Source: Ramlibacter sp. | Lineage (GTDB): Bacteria; Pseudomonadota; Gammaproteobacteria; Burkholderiales; Burkholderiaceae_C | Length of the DNA: 35,700 bases | Direction of reading: 5' to 3' | Assembly: GCA_021323335.1 (NCBI GenBank) | Contig: JAJTCN010000042.1 | Location: 1 to 35,700, forward strand | Shown here: positions 8,115 to 15,788 of the stretch, in pieces | Position numbering within the stretch: the first letter of the stretch is position 1 | How the letters are laid out: each line of letters starts with the position of its first letter | Made by a program: the position numbers and the translations under genes | The notes under the pieces: generated by a model | What the model was told of the DNA's origin: nothing | The model's database searches: none | What the model saw: only the letters and a program-made list of their open reading frames with translations

Positions 8115-9134
8115 TCAGTTGGCCAGGAAGCCGGCTTCCTTCATCAGCTCGCGGTGCCGCTGTTCGGCCGAGCCGAGCCACTTGACGAAGTTCTCGCCGT
8201 CCATGGCGGTCTGGGTGAAGGCGCCCTTCTCCATGTAGTCCTTCCACTCGGGCGTACCGCGCACCTTCTTCAGCAGGTCCAGGTAGAAGGCGGTCTGCTC
8301 CTTGGTCACGCCGGCCGGCATGAAGATGCCGCGCAGCATGGTGTACTCGGTGGGCACCCCGGCTTCCTTGCAGGTGGGAACGTCACCCCACGCCTGCGTA
8401 TCGGTGATCTTGGTCTTGTAGGCCAGGCGGTTGGCGTCGAACACGCACAGGGCGCGCAGCTTGCCGGCGCGCCACTGGGCTACCGCTTCGGCCGGGTTGT
8501 TCACGCTCGAGTCGACGTGGCCGCCCACGAGCTGCACGGCGACTTCGCCGCCGCCCTTGAACGGGACGTAGATGAACTTGGTGCCGGTGGCCTTCTCGAT
8601 GCCGACGGTGAGGATCTGGTCCTCCTGCTTCGAGCCTGTTCCGCCCATCTTCATCTTGCTCGGGCCGGCGGCCTTGACCGCGTCGAAGTATTCCTTCGCG
8701 CTCTTGTACGGCTTCTCGGCGTTCACCCACAGCACGAAGTTGTCCAGCGCCATCATCGTCACCGGCGTCATGTCGCGCCAGTTGAAGGGCACGCCCGTGG
8801 CCAGCGGCGTGGTGAACAGGTTGGACAGGGTCACCACCAGCTTGTGCGGGTCGCCCTTGGCGTTCTTGACGTCGAGGAAGCCCTCGGCGCCGGCGCCGCC
8901 GGACTTGTTGACCACCACCAGCGGCTGCTTCATGAGGTTGTGCTTGACCACGATGCCCTGGATCAGGCGCGCCATCTGGTCGGCGCCGCCGCCGGTCCCC
9001 GCGGGCACCACGAATTCCACCGGCTTGGTCGGTTCCCACGCTGCCTGCGCGGCCGGGGCCGCGAACAGGGTGGCTGTGGCCAGTGCTGCCGTCACGGCCG
9101 ACACCAGGGTCCTGAGGTTCGCTCGTTTCGTCAT
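8115..9134 (-). CDS. tctC: Bug/TctC-family periplasmic solute-binding protein
   Basis: 339 aa. ATG 9134 is chosen over an in-frame ATG 72 bp upstream because TAGGAGAC precedes it and the protein then opens with a clear Sec signal (MTKRANLRTLVSAV through APAAQA, cleavage near residue 30). The mature part starts with the Bug pattern AWEPTKPVEFVVPAGTGGG, and VVNKSGGAGAEGF is the ligand-loop region. In TTT systems it captures a carboxylate in the periplasm for TctAB. It is the first gene of tctC-tctB-tctA-kinase-like. The palindrome at 9240-9253 is centred 112 bp upstream of the start codon and matches that at oxc. Confidence 0.92.
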   Translation of the reverse strand: MTKRANLRTLVSAVTAALATATLFAAPAAQAAWEPTKPVEFVVPAGTGGGADQMARLIQGIVVKHNLMKQPLVVVNKSGGAGAEGFLDVKNAKGDPHKLVVTLSNLFTTPLATGVPFNWRDMTPVTMMALDNFVLWVNAEKPYKSAKEYFDAVKAAGPSKMKMGGTGSKQEDQILTVGIEKATGTKFIYVPFKGGGEVAVQLVGGHVDSSVNNPAEAVAQWRAGKLRALCVFDANRLAYKTKITDTQAWGDVPTCKEAGVPTEYTMLRGIFMPAGVTKEQTAFYLDLLKKVRGTPEWKDYMEKGAFTQTAMDGENFVKWLGSAEQRHRELMKEAGFLAN

Positions 9135-9239
9135 CGCGTTGTCTCCTACGTTGAAATACACCGCGCGCACGACCTGCTTTTCGGCCATGTCTTCGCGGAG
9201 CCGCACGACGATGCTCCGACGAAGGTGGCTGCTTGTCTC

Positions 9240-9253
9240 TTGACTGCGGTCAA
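9240..9253. promoter_or_regulatory. Crp/Fnr-type operator TTGACTGCGGTCAA upstream of tctC
   Basis: Identical to the oxc-side operator, including the preceding CTC (17 bases, 9237-9253). It lies in non-coding DNA upstream of the tct operon. At the spacing seen for oxc, the -10 candidate on the minus strand is the weak GAGCAT (9216-9211), so the exact promoter is uncertain. Confidence 0.72.
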
Positions 9254-9326
9254 GTTTGCGGAATTCAGGAGGGCTTTCAGGGTTTGTCCGGAGAGTTGCC
9301 GCCGGCGGCGGGCGGACACGACGAAA

Positions 9327-9345
9327 CGCGCCCGCCAGGGGCGCG
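9327..9345 (-). terminator. hairpin after the small gene at 9374-9682
   Basis: CGCGCCC-GCCAG-GGGCGCG stem; on the minus strand it is followed by TTTCG. It lies 28 bp beyond the stop of the leftward small gene and may end its transcript before the tct regulatory region. Confidence 0.4.
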
Positions 9346-9373
9346 CACCGTCCGCGAAAAACAGGTCGTCCGG

Positions 9374-9682
9374 CTACCTCGTCCGCAGCGAGGCCGCTGC
9401 GCCGGCCTGCGCGCGCCCTGCCTGCATGGCCGCGTAGCAGCGCTGCTTGGTGCTCTCCACGGCCTCCGCCAGGAAGTCGGCGTCGTAGGCGCGCAGCAGG
9501 TGGGGATGTTCACGCTCGAGGTAGGCCTGCACGCGCTGGCGCGATCCGGCCGGAAGGCGGGCGAAGGTCTCGGCGTCCCAGCTCCAGTTGAGGCCGAGCT
9601 CGTCGAAGGCGGAGTTGTAGGCGAGGCGCTGCGCCTCGGCGTGCTGGTCTTCGAGGCGGGCGTTGGTGGGGTCGGCGTACAT
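9374..9682 (-). CDS. small conserved-looking protein of unknown function, divergent from LysR gene
   Basis: 102 aa, start ATG 9682 with GCAGGAGAC upstream. It is soluble, rich in Ala, Arg and Glu, and probably mostly helical (ARLPAGSRQRVQAYLERE, DADFLAEAVESTKQRCYAA). No signal, membrane segment or recognised motif is seen. It is transcribed away from the CbbR-like gene with LysR-type sites in the 124 bp between, so by LysR convention it is the likely target. I do not recognise the family. Confidence 0.65.
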   Translation of the reverse strand: MYADPTNARLEDQHAEAQRLAYNSAFDELGLNWSWDAETFARLPAGSRQRVQAYLEREHPHLLRAYDADFLAEAVESTKQRCYAAMQAGRAQAGAAASLRTR

Positions 9683-9749
9683 GGCGGGTCTCCTGCTCTG
9701 CGGGCCGCGCACCGCAGCCCATGGAGCCGAATCTAGGCGCCATCGACGA

Positions 9750-9772
9750 TAAATGACAGTCAAACTATTTGA
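9750..9772. promoter_or_regulatory. LysR/CbbR-type binding site in the divergent promoter
   Basis: Contains the tandem pattern TAA-N7-TCA-N7-TGA, matching the CbbR consensus TNA-N7-TNA twice. It also holds the perfect inverted repeat TCAAA-CTA-TTTGA (9760-9772, a T-N11-A LysR box). It lies 35 bp before the LysR start and 68 bp before the divergent start. Confidence 0.55.
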
Positions 9773-9806
9773 TGGAAAGCATTCGCCATTGGTTATAGTG
9801 CCGGAC

Positions 9807-10748
9807 ATGCGCAACGCAACCTTGAGGCAGCTGAAGGTGTTCGAGGCGGTGGCTCGCCACCGCAGCTTCTCGCGGGCCGCCGAGGAGCTGCACCTCACGC
9901 AGCCCGCGGTGTCCACCCAGGTGCGCAAGCTGGAGGACCACGCGGGCCTGCCGCTGTTCGAGCAGCTCGGCAAGAAGATCCACCTCACGCCGGCCGGCGC
10001 GCAGATGCTGCAGTCCAGCCGCGAGATCATCCAGAAGTTCAAGGAAGCCGAGGAGGCCATGGCCCAGTACAAGGGCGTCTCCGGTGGCCAGCTGAACGTG
10101 TCGGTGATCAGCGCGGGCGACTATTTCTTCCCGCGGCTGTTGGTGGAGTTTGCGCAGCGGCATCCGGGCGTCACGCTGAACTTCGGCGTGTGCAACCGCG
10201 AGGAGCTGCTGGCCCAGCTGGACGCCAACCAGACCGACCTGGCCGTGATGGTGCGGCCGCCGCTCGATGCCGACATGGTGGCCGAGCCCTTCGCGCCGCA
10301 CCCCTACGTGATCGTCGCGGCGCCCACGCATCCGCTGGCGGGCAAGAAGCGCATCCCCGCCGCGCGGGTGGTGAAGGAGCCATTCGTGGTGCGCGAGAAG
10401 GGCTCGGACACGTGGAACTCGATGCAGGAGGCGTTCGGCGAGCGCATCGGCGACGTCAACGTGGGCATGGAGATCAAGAGCACCGAGACCATCAAGCAGG
10501 CGGTGATGGCAGGCATGGGCGTGAGCTTCCTGTCGGCGCACACCATCAGCCGCGAGCTGCAGGCACGCAGCATGGTGGTGCTGGACGTGGTGGGTTTCCC
10601 GCTGATGCTGAACTGGTACGTCGTCCACCGCCACACCAAGCGCCTGCCCCCGGTGGCGCAGGCCTTCAAGGCTTTTCTTCTGGCGGATGGGGCGTCGCTC
10701 GTCGAGCAGGCGTTGAATGCGGGAGCGGGGGCGCGCAAAGGGCGTTGA
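9807..10748 (+). CDS. LysR-family regulator, CbbR-like
   Basis: 313 aa from ATG 9807 (MRNATLRQLKVFEAVARH), which matches the usual CbbR-type N-terminus; an ATG 54 bp upstream in frame lies inside the binding-site region and is less likely. The winged HTH is at about residues 5-65 (SFSRAAEELHLTQPAVSTQVRKLE). The effector domain runs from about residue 93 (GQLNVSVISAGDYFFPRLL). CbbR proteins control Calvin-cycle or one-carbon genes in response to metabolites; no cbb genes are in this window, so the target is uncertain. Candidates are the divergent 102-aa gene and possibly the formyltransferase locus beyond the hairpin at 10765. Confidence 0.85.
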   Translation: MRNATLRQLKVFEAVARHRSFSRAAEELHLTQPAVSTQVRKLEDHAGLPLFEQLGKKIHLTPAGAQMLQSSREIIQKFKEAEEAMAQYKGVSGGQLNVSVISAGDYFFPRLLVEFAQRHPGVTLNFGVCNREELLAQLDANQTDLAVMVRPPLDADMVAEPFAPHPYVIVAAPTHPLAGKKRIPAARVVKEPFVVREKGSDTWNSMQEAFGERIGDVNVGMEIKSTETIKQAVMAGMGVSFLSAHTISRELQARSMVVLDVVGFPLMLNWYVVHRHTKRLPPVAQAFKAFLLADGASLVEQALNAGAGARKGR

Positions 10749-10764
10749 AAAACGGGAGCGGGTA

Positions 10765-10878
10765 CCGGACGCAAAAGACGCAAAGGTTACGCAAAGGCCG
10801 CAAAAGGACATCCAAAGCAGGAAGTTTTTTGGTTCCCTTTTGCGACTTTTGCGAAACCTTTGCGTCCTTTGCGTCCGG
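10765..10878. repeat. long hairpin of ACGCAAAG units between convergent genes
   Basis: Two 43-base arms (10765-10807 and 10836-10878) are reverse complements with 4 mismatches around a 28-base loop. Each arm is built from repeated (A/C)CGCAAAG(G) units. The element fills most of the 139 bp between the convergent LysR and formyltransferase genes. It could work as a bidirectional terminator; the unit structure suggests a dispersed repeat. Confidence 0.8.
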
Positions 10879-10887
10879 ATTTCGGGT

Positions 10888-11808
10888 TTAACTCTTCGCG
10901 CCCAACCCAACGTTTCGAGCGTACTCGCCGGCCCCCATCTTCTTGCCGCCCTCCGCCTTCAGGCGCAACACCTCGATCCGACCGCCCTGCGCATTGATGA
11001 AGATCGAGGTGTCGGTCACGGAGGCGATCTCCCCCGGCTTGCCGCGCACGTCGCCATAGGTGCGCACCGGATGCTTGCGCACGTCGTACAGCCAGACCTT
11101 CACGCCGCCCAGCACCGTCCACGCGCCCGGCGCGGGATTGCAGGCGCGGATCAGGTTGTAGACCTGGTCGACGTGCTGGTGCCAATGCACCTGCGCCTCG
11201 TGCTCGTGGAACCAGCCCTCGTACGTGGCCAGCGATTCGTCCTGCACGCGCTCCTCGTGCCGGCCCGCGGCCACCAGGTCGGCGGCTTCGAGCAGGCCCG
11301 ATACGCCCATCGGGAACAGCTTGTTGAAATACAGCTCGCCCAGGGTTTCGTCCGGCCCGATCGGGCAGGACTTCTGCAGGATCACCGGGCCTTCGTCCAG
11401 GCCGTCGGTGGGCCGGAACACCGTGATGCCGGTCTCCGTGGCGCCCTGCGAGATCGGCCAGCTGATCGACGACGGCCCCCGATGCCGCGGCAGCAGCGAG
11501 GGATGGAACTGGATCGTGCCCAGGCGCGGGATGTTCACGAACGATTGCGGCGCGAACTGCGTCACGTAGGCCATCACGCCCAGGTCGGCGTCCAGCTCGC
11601 GCATCGCGTGCTCCGCGTACGGGCTGCGCAGGCTGCTGAACTGGTAGACGGTCAGGCCGCGGGCCTGCGCCGCCTCGCGCAGCACGTCCGCCTTGGCGCC
11701 CGCCTTGTCCGGCTCGCAGAACACGCCGGCGACCTCGTCGCCGCGGGCGAGGAAGGCCTCGAGCACCTGCTTGCCGAACTCCTGCTGGCCGATGAATGCG
11801 ATTCTCAT
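10888..11808 (-). CDS. formyltransferase-fold protein resembling the 10-formyl-THF hydrolase domain
   Basis: 306 aa. Residues 1 to about 195 form a formyl_trans_N domain with HPSLLPRHRGPSS and TGITVFRPTDGLDEGP. The C-terminal part has TYEG and ACNPAPGAWT. These motifs follow the N-terminal hydrolase domain of 10-formyltetrahydrofolate dehydrogenase (ALDH1L1: HPSLLPRHRGAS, DDGLDTGD, TYEG, PGAWT) more closely than Fmt. The residue at the Asn of Fmt's N-x-H is Gln (IQFH). The expected role is hydrolysis or transfer of formyl from 10-formyl-THF, without the dehydrogenase half. Automatic tools may name it methionyl-tRNA formyltransferase. It is transcribed leftward after the TauE/SafE gene with 34 bp between. 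A link to formate from oxalate breakdown is inference. Confidence 0.8.
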   Translation of the reverse strand: MRIAFIGQQEFGKQVLEAFLARGDEVAGVFCEPDKAGAKADVLREAAQARGLTVYQFSSLRSPYAEHAMRELDADLGVMAYVTQFAPQSFVNIPRLGTIQFHPSLLPRHRGPSSISWPISQGATETGITVFRPTDGLDEGPVILQKSCPIGPDETLGELYFNKLFPMGVSGLLEAADLVAAGRHEERVQDESLATYEGWFHEHEAQVHWHQHVDQVYNLIRACNPAPGAWTVLGGVKVWLYDVRKHPVRTYGDVRGKPGEIASVTDTSIFINAQGGRIEVLRLKAEGGKKMGAGEYARNVGLGAKS

Positions 11809-11842
11809 GGGGGGCGATGGTACGAAATTCGGGAGGGCTGCT

Positions 11843-12646
11843 TCAGCGAAGCAGGAAATAGGCGGCCAGGCAGTACAGCACCACGGCGAACACCTTCTTC
11901 AACGGCTGGATGTCCATGCGGTGCGCGGTGCGCGCGCCCAGGGGCGCCATCACCATGCTGGCCAGGGAGATGATCAGCAGGCCGGGCAGGTACAGGTAGC
12001 CGACGGAGCCCGGCGGCATCTGCGGCATGCCCTGGCCGGCCCAGATGTAGCCGAGGGTGCCGGCGAAGGCGATCGGGAAGCCCAGCGCCGCGGACGTGCC
12101 GACGGCATCGTGGATCTTGATGTTGCACCACGTCATGAACGGCACCGACACGAAGGCGCCGCCGGCGCCCACCAGCGCCGACAGCACGCCGATCACGTTG
12201 CCCACGGCGAACGTCGCCAGCGGCCCCGGCAGGGTGCGGCTCGGCTTGGGCTTGCGATTGAGGAACATCTGCGTGGCGGAGAAGGCCACGAAGATCGCGA
12301 ACAGGATGCCCAGCCACTTGCCGGGCAGCGCCACGGCGATCTGGGCCCCGAGCAGCGAGCCCACCAGGATGCCCGGCGCCAGCACCTTGACCACCGGCCA
12401 CAGCACGGCGCCGCGCTGGTGGTGCGCGCGCACGGAGGTGATCGATGTGAAGCAGATGGTGGCGAGCGACGTCGCCACCGCCATCTTGACCGTGTAGTCC
12501 GCCGGATAGCCCTTGGCCGTGAGGATCATGGTCACGAACGGCACCATGATCATCCCCCCGCCGATGCCCAGCAACCCCGCCAGGAAACCGGTGCACGTGC
12601 CGATCAGGAGCAGTCCGGCAATCAGGAGGGGATCGATCGTTCCCAT
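11843..12646 (-). CDS. TauE/SafE-family (TSUP) membrane permease
   Basis: 267 aa from ATG 12646 (MGTIDPLLIAG), preferred over an in-frame ATG at 12682 because the protein then starts at the first membrane helix. Two internally repeated halves each carry a Gly-rich motif (GLLGIGGGMIMVPF near residue 25, ALVGAGGAFVSVPF near residue 155), typical of the family, with about eight membrane segments. TSUP proteins move sulfite, sulfoacetate or small organic anions across the inner membrane. The substrate is not readable; co-direction with the formyl-folate gene hints at a one-carbon or carboxylate solute, which is inference. Confidence 0.88.
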   Translation of the reverse strand: MGTIDPLLIAGLLLIGTCTGFLAGLLGIGGGMIMVPFVTMILTAKGYPADYTVKMAVATSLATICFTSITSVRAHHQRGAVLWPVVKVLAPGILVGSLLGAQIAVALPGKWLGILFAIFVAFSATQMFLNRKPKPSRTLPGPLATFAVGNVIGVLSALVGAGGAFVSVPFMTWCNIKIHDAVGTSAALGFPIAFAGTLGYIWAGQGMPQMPPGSVGYLYLPGLLIISLASMVMAPLGARTAHRMDIQPLKKVFAVVLYCLAAYFLLR

Positions 12647-12703
12647 TCGTTGTAGTTCTTTCGACGGATCGCGCGGAATCACATGCAGCGCGATCCCCCA
12701 TGA

Positions 12704-12730
12704 GAAAAGCCCGGCTCCGCCGGGCTTTTC
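12704..12730. terminator. Rho-independent-type terminator (GAAAAGCCCGG stem)
   Basis: Perfect inverted repeat GAAAAGCCCGG-CTCCG-CCGGGCTTTTC. The A and T tracts make it usable in both directions. It separates the TauE/SafE gene from the zapA/6S region and most likely ends leftward transcripts. Confidence 0.75.
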
Positions 12731-12743
12731 GATCTGATCAGGC

Positions 12744-12777
12744 CACTCAGAAAAGTCGCTTGCGACTTTTCTGAGTG
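12744..12777. terminator. second perfect hairpin (16-bp arms) after the 6S RNA candidate
   Basis: CACTCAGAAAAGTCGC and its exact complement with a 2-base centre. It lies immediately 3' of the 6S RNA candidate on the minus strand, 13 bp before the other terminator, giving a tandem pair. Confidence 0.65.
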
Positions 12778-12920
12778 AAGGAATAGGTGTCTGCGAGCGG
12801 TACCGGACCGCATCCTGAACCGGGGTTCAGGTGGGCGAGGTCAACTTGGCGTTGGGTTCATCTGACGCGAGACGATCACGCTCACCAAGCGATGTTCCAA
12901 GCAGACGAAGCCATTCTAGG
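12777..12920 (-). ncRNA. ssrS: probable 6S RNA
   Basis: It lies on the same strand about 100 bp after zapA, the conserved position of ssrS in many proteobacteria, and is followed by tandem terminators. The minus strand contains TTGGTGAGCGTG, like the UUGGUGAGCAUG block of E. coli 6S, then CACCTGAACCCCGGTTCAGG, like the CACCUUGAACC/GGGUUCAAGG element. The ends can pair (GTCTGC with GCAGAC, GAATGG with CC-ATTC). TAGAAT at 12917-12912 could instead be a -10, giving an even shorter RNA. About 125-145 nt is shorter than E. coli (184), so the 5' end may lie further upstream. Boundaries are estimates. Confidence 0.5.
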
Positions 12921-13016
12921 ACGCAAATTCGCGGTCTGGTGCAAAGCACCGATGAAGCCACGAAAGAATTCAGGTCTTGACAGGAATGCGCGGAGCTGAA
13001 CTGTGTTGGCCGACGA

Positions 13017-13361
13017 TCAGAGCAACCGTCCGTCGTCCGCCAGCGCCTGGTCCAGGCGCACCATCAGCTGCGCGAGCCGCACGTCCTCGGCCAGGTTGCG
13101 CATGCCGGTGACGGTGCCATCCGGCTGCGCGAAGGATGCGGCGTTCATCGCCGGCGACGCCGAGCGGTCAGCGACGTCGAACGCGAGGTTCAGCGCGGCG
13201 AGCACGGCGATGCGGTCGCGCGCCTTCACCTTGCCCGCGTCGCGGATCTTGCACATCGCCGTGTCCACTTTTTCCACGGCTTCGAGCAGGCGCTGCTCGC
13301 CGCCGGCGGGGCACCCGAGCAGGTAGCTCTGGCCCATGATCTGCACTTCCAGTTGTTTCAT
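13017..13361 (-). CDS. zapA: cell division protein ZapA
   Basis: 114 aa. The N-terminus MKQLEVQIMGQSYLLGCPAGGE is the ZapA beta-hairpin start. Then come VEKVDTAM and the IAVLAALNLAFDV helix of the dimer domain, followed by a C-terminal coiled-coil segment. ZapA binds and bundles FtsZ at mid-cell. The ATG overlaps the stop of the upstream coiled-coil gene (ATGA), so the two are translationally coupled. Confidence 0.92.
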   Translation of the reverse strand: MKQLEVQIMGQSYLLGCPAGGEQRLLEAVEKVDTAMCKIRDAGKVKARDRIAVLAALNLAFDVADRSASPAMNAASFAQPDGTVTGMRNLAEDVRLAQLMVRLDQALADDGRLL

Positions 13362-13570
13362 GCGGGGGTGTTGAGGTCCGGAAGGCGTTCGAGCAGCGCG
13401 TCGACACGCGAGCGGGCGGCGGACAGGCGCGACTTGAGCGAGTCGCGTTCCTGCGTGAGCAGGTCGACCTGCTCCGCCAGCAGCGCATTGGTGCGTTGCA
13501 GCTCCTCGTAGCGCACGAGCAGGCGCTCGACGCGTTCGACGAGAGGGTCGATCTGGGAGCCACTGGCCAT
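13358..13570 (-). CDS. small coiled-coil protein (TIGR02449-like), zapA partner
   Basis: 70 aa from ATG 13570 (MASGSQIDPLVERVERLL). Almost the whole length is a heptad coiled coil (VERVERLLVRYEELQRTN, LTQERDSLKSRLSAARSRV). Genes of this type sit directly before zapA in many gamma- and betaproteobacteria and are thought to act with ZapA, by analogy with ZapB. Four-base overlap with zapA. Confidence 0.8.
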   Translation of the reverse strand: MASGSQIDPLVERVERLLVRYEELQRTNALLAEQVDLLTQERDSLKSRLSAARSRVDALLERLPDLNTPA

Positions 13571-13618
13571 GCGGGGAATTGTAGGGTTTTGTTTCGGCGG
13601 CCGCTCTACAATCACCGT

Positions 13619-13848
13619 GTTGGTGCCAGCGGTGTGGTTCACATGCCGCAGTTCAACGGGAAGCAGGAGGAAGGTGCGTGCCCAGCGCGCGTGCCGACCA
13701 ACCTGCGCTGCCCCCGCAACGGTAAGCGGAGGCATGCGACGTTCGCGCCGCGTGCCACTTCCATCAAGACAGCCACTGGGGCCGCCTGAAACAGCGGCCC
13801 TGGGAAGGCGATGGAGGCGACCTCCGCCAGCCCGGATACCGGCCAACG
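13619..13848 (+). promoter_or_regulatory. cobalamin (AdoCbl) riboswitch upstream of btuB
   Basis: The conserved blocks appear in order: GGTGCCAGCGG, GGGAAGCAGG, GTGCGTGCC, the B12 box core GCTGCCCCCGCAACGGTAAGC (13711-13731), GCCACTGG, TGGGAAGGCGATGG and AGCCCGGATACCGGCCAAC. A TACAAT at 13607-13612 is a possible -10 just before it. A GCCGGC-GGGGAA-GCCGGC hairpin (13888-13905) between the aptamer and the btuB start is a candidate expression platform. AdoCbl would switch the operon off. Confidence 0.95.
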
Positions 13849-13933
13849 AGGTGGCTGCACGCCTGCGTGCGGCCGTGACGCCCAGGTGCCGGCGGGGAAG
13901 CCGGCGAGGGCATGACATCCGGTTTTCCATTTC

Positions 13934-15766
13934 ATGGCTACACACCAGTCCAAAGCGCTCGCCGCCCTCGCGGCCGCAGCTTCCTTCACCCATTGCGCCA
14001 TCGCCCAGCCCACGCTGGCGGAAGTGGTCGTCACGGCCAGCCGCATCGAGCAGCGCGTCCAGGACGCATTGCCTTCGACGACGCTCATCACGCGGCGGCA
14101 GATCGAACAGGCGCAGACCCCCGATCTCGTGACGCTGCTGCGCCGCGTCGCGGGCCTCGACATCGCGCAGGGCGGCGGCGCCGGCAGCGTGTCCAGCACC
14201 TTCCTGCGCGGCGCGGAGTCGCGGCACACCTTGGTGCTGGTCGACGGCGTGGCCGTGAACAACCTGAACTTCGGCACCCCGGCGCTGGAGCACCTGCCGC
14301 TGGCCGATGTCGAACGCATCGAGATCGTGAAGGGGAATGTCTCCAGCCTGTACGGAAGCACGGCCGTCGGCGGCGTGATCCAGATCTTCACGCGGCAGCC
14401 CGGCCCCACGCCGCAGGCGAGCTTCAGCGTGCAGGGCGGCTCGCGCGGGCTGGCGCACGCCACCGGCAGCGGCTCGGTCAAGCTTCCGTCCGGCACGGGC
14501 CTGCGCGCCACCGTGGAGGCGTTGCGCGACAACGGCTTCAACATGATCCGGCAGGACCAGCGGCCCGGCACCAACCCCGACCGCGACGGCTACCGGCGCC
14601 GGTCGCAAAGCGTGGCCGTCACGCAGGACCTCGGCGCGGACCAGTCGGTCGCATGGACGCTGCGCGACGCCAGGGGCACGATCGGCTTCGACAGCCAGTT
14701 CGGGCCCGCGAACCAGGCGGACGAGTCGCGCTTCCACGAGCGCGGTGCCAGCTTGTCCGGCAAGTTCCGCCTGGGCGATGTTCGCGTGAATGCGCTGGCC
14801 AGCCGGTCCGAGGACGAACTGGACACCGACCTCACGGCGTTCCCGTTCTTCGTGCATTCGCGCAGCGATTCGGCCCAGGTCGATGCCGAGTGGCAGCTGC
14901 GCCCGGGCCACCGCGTGACGGCCGGACTGGAACACACGCGCCAGCGGCTGCGCAGCGACACGGTGTACGACCGGACCGCGCGCACGCTGGTGGGCGGCCG
15001 CCTCGGGTATGCGCTGGACACGGCCTCGCACCAGTTGCAGTTGAACGTGCGCCAGGACAGCTACAGCGACTTCGGGTCCGCGACCACCTGGCTGGCCGCG
15101 TACGGCTTGCGGTTGACGGATGCCTGGCGCGTCAATGCTTCGGCGTCGACCGGCTTCACCGCGCCCACCTTCAACGACCTCTACTACCCGTTCGGGCTCG
15201 GCAACCCGGACTTGCGGCCGGAGCGGACGAAGTCGGCCGAGGTCGGCCTGCAGTACGCGGTGGAGGGGCACGACCTGCGCGCCACCCTGTTCGAGAACCG
15301 CTTCACGGACCTGATCGCCAGCGACGCGTTCTTCCGGCGGCTGAACATCGGGCGGGCCCGCACGCGGGGACTGGAGCTTGCGTACCACGGGCGCGTGCTG
15401 GGCACGGACATCCACGCGGGCTTCACGCGGCAGGATCCCCGTGACCTGGATACCGACACGCGGCTGCTGCGCAGGGCGTCGACGCTGGCCCAGGTGGCCG
15501 TCGCCCGGGAGTTCGGCGGTTGGCAACTGGGCGGGAACCTGCGCTACACCGGACCGCGTGACGACAGCGGCGTTCCCTCGAACAACCGCGTGCGCATGGG
15601 GTCGTTCACGCTGCTCGACCTGACCGCTGCGTACCGGGTGTCGTCCGCCTGGAGCCTGTTCGCCCGGGTGGAGAACCTGTTCGACCGGGACTACCAGACG
15701 ATCTACGGCTACCAGCAGGCCGGCCGGGGCGTATTCGCCGGCGTCAAATGGCAGCCGGGCCTGTGA
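13934..15766 (+). CDS. btuB: TonB-dependent vitamin B12 outer-membrane receptor BtuB
   Basis: 610 aa. Signal peptide (cleavage near AIAQ, residue 25), then a TonB-box-like AEVVVTASR and a plug domain (residues about 40-150: LVTLLRRVAGLDI, FLRGAESRHTLVLVDGV, VERIEIVKGNVSSLYGSTAVGGVIQIFT). A 22-strand-type barrel ends with GVFAGVKWQPGL. The B12 riboswitch upstream and btu genes downstream fix the substrate as a corrinoid. No clear Shine-Dalgarno sequence directly precedes the ATG, consistent with translation controlled by the riboswitch leader. Confidence 0.93.
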   Translation: MATHQSKALAALAAAASFTHCAIAQPTLAEVVVTASRIEQRVQDALPSTTLITRRQIEQAQTPDLVTLLRRVAGLDIAQGGGAGSVSSTFLRGAESRHTLVLVDGVAVNNLNFGTPALEHLPLADVERIEIVKGNVSSLYGSTAVGGVIQIFTRQPGPTPQASFSVQGGSRGLAHATGSGSVKLPSGTGLRATVEALRDNGFNMIRQDQRPGTNPDRDGYRRRSQSVAVTQDLGADQSVAWTLRDARGTIGFDSQFGPANQADESRFHERGASLSGKFRLGDVRVNALASRSEDELDTDLTAFPFFVHSRSDSAQVDAEWQLRPGHRVTAGLEHTRQRLRSDTVYDRTARTLVGGRLGYALDTASHQLQLNVRQDSYSDFGSATTWLAAYGLRLTDAWRVNASASTGFTAPTFNDLYYPFGLGNPDLRPERTKSAEVGLQYAVEGHDLRATLFENRFTDLIASDAFFRRLNIGRARTRGLELAYHGRVLGTDIHAGFTRQDPRDLDTDTRLLRRASTLAQVAVAREFGGWQLGGNLRYTGPRDDSGVPSNNRVRMGSFTLLDLTAAYRVSSAWSLFARVENLFDRDYQTIYGYQQAGRGVFAGVKWQPGL

Positions 15767-15788
15767 GCCGATTCGCTATCGTTCGGCC

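Noticed and set aside
12938..12950. GGTGC-AAA-GCACC stem as a separate terminator of zapA
   Set aside because: Short 5-bp stem without T-run; it may instead be part of the 6S promoter or 5' region, so it was not listed.
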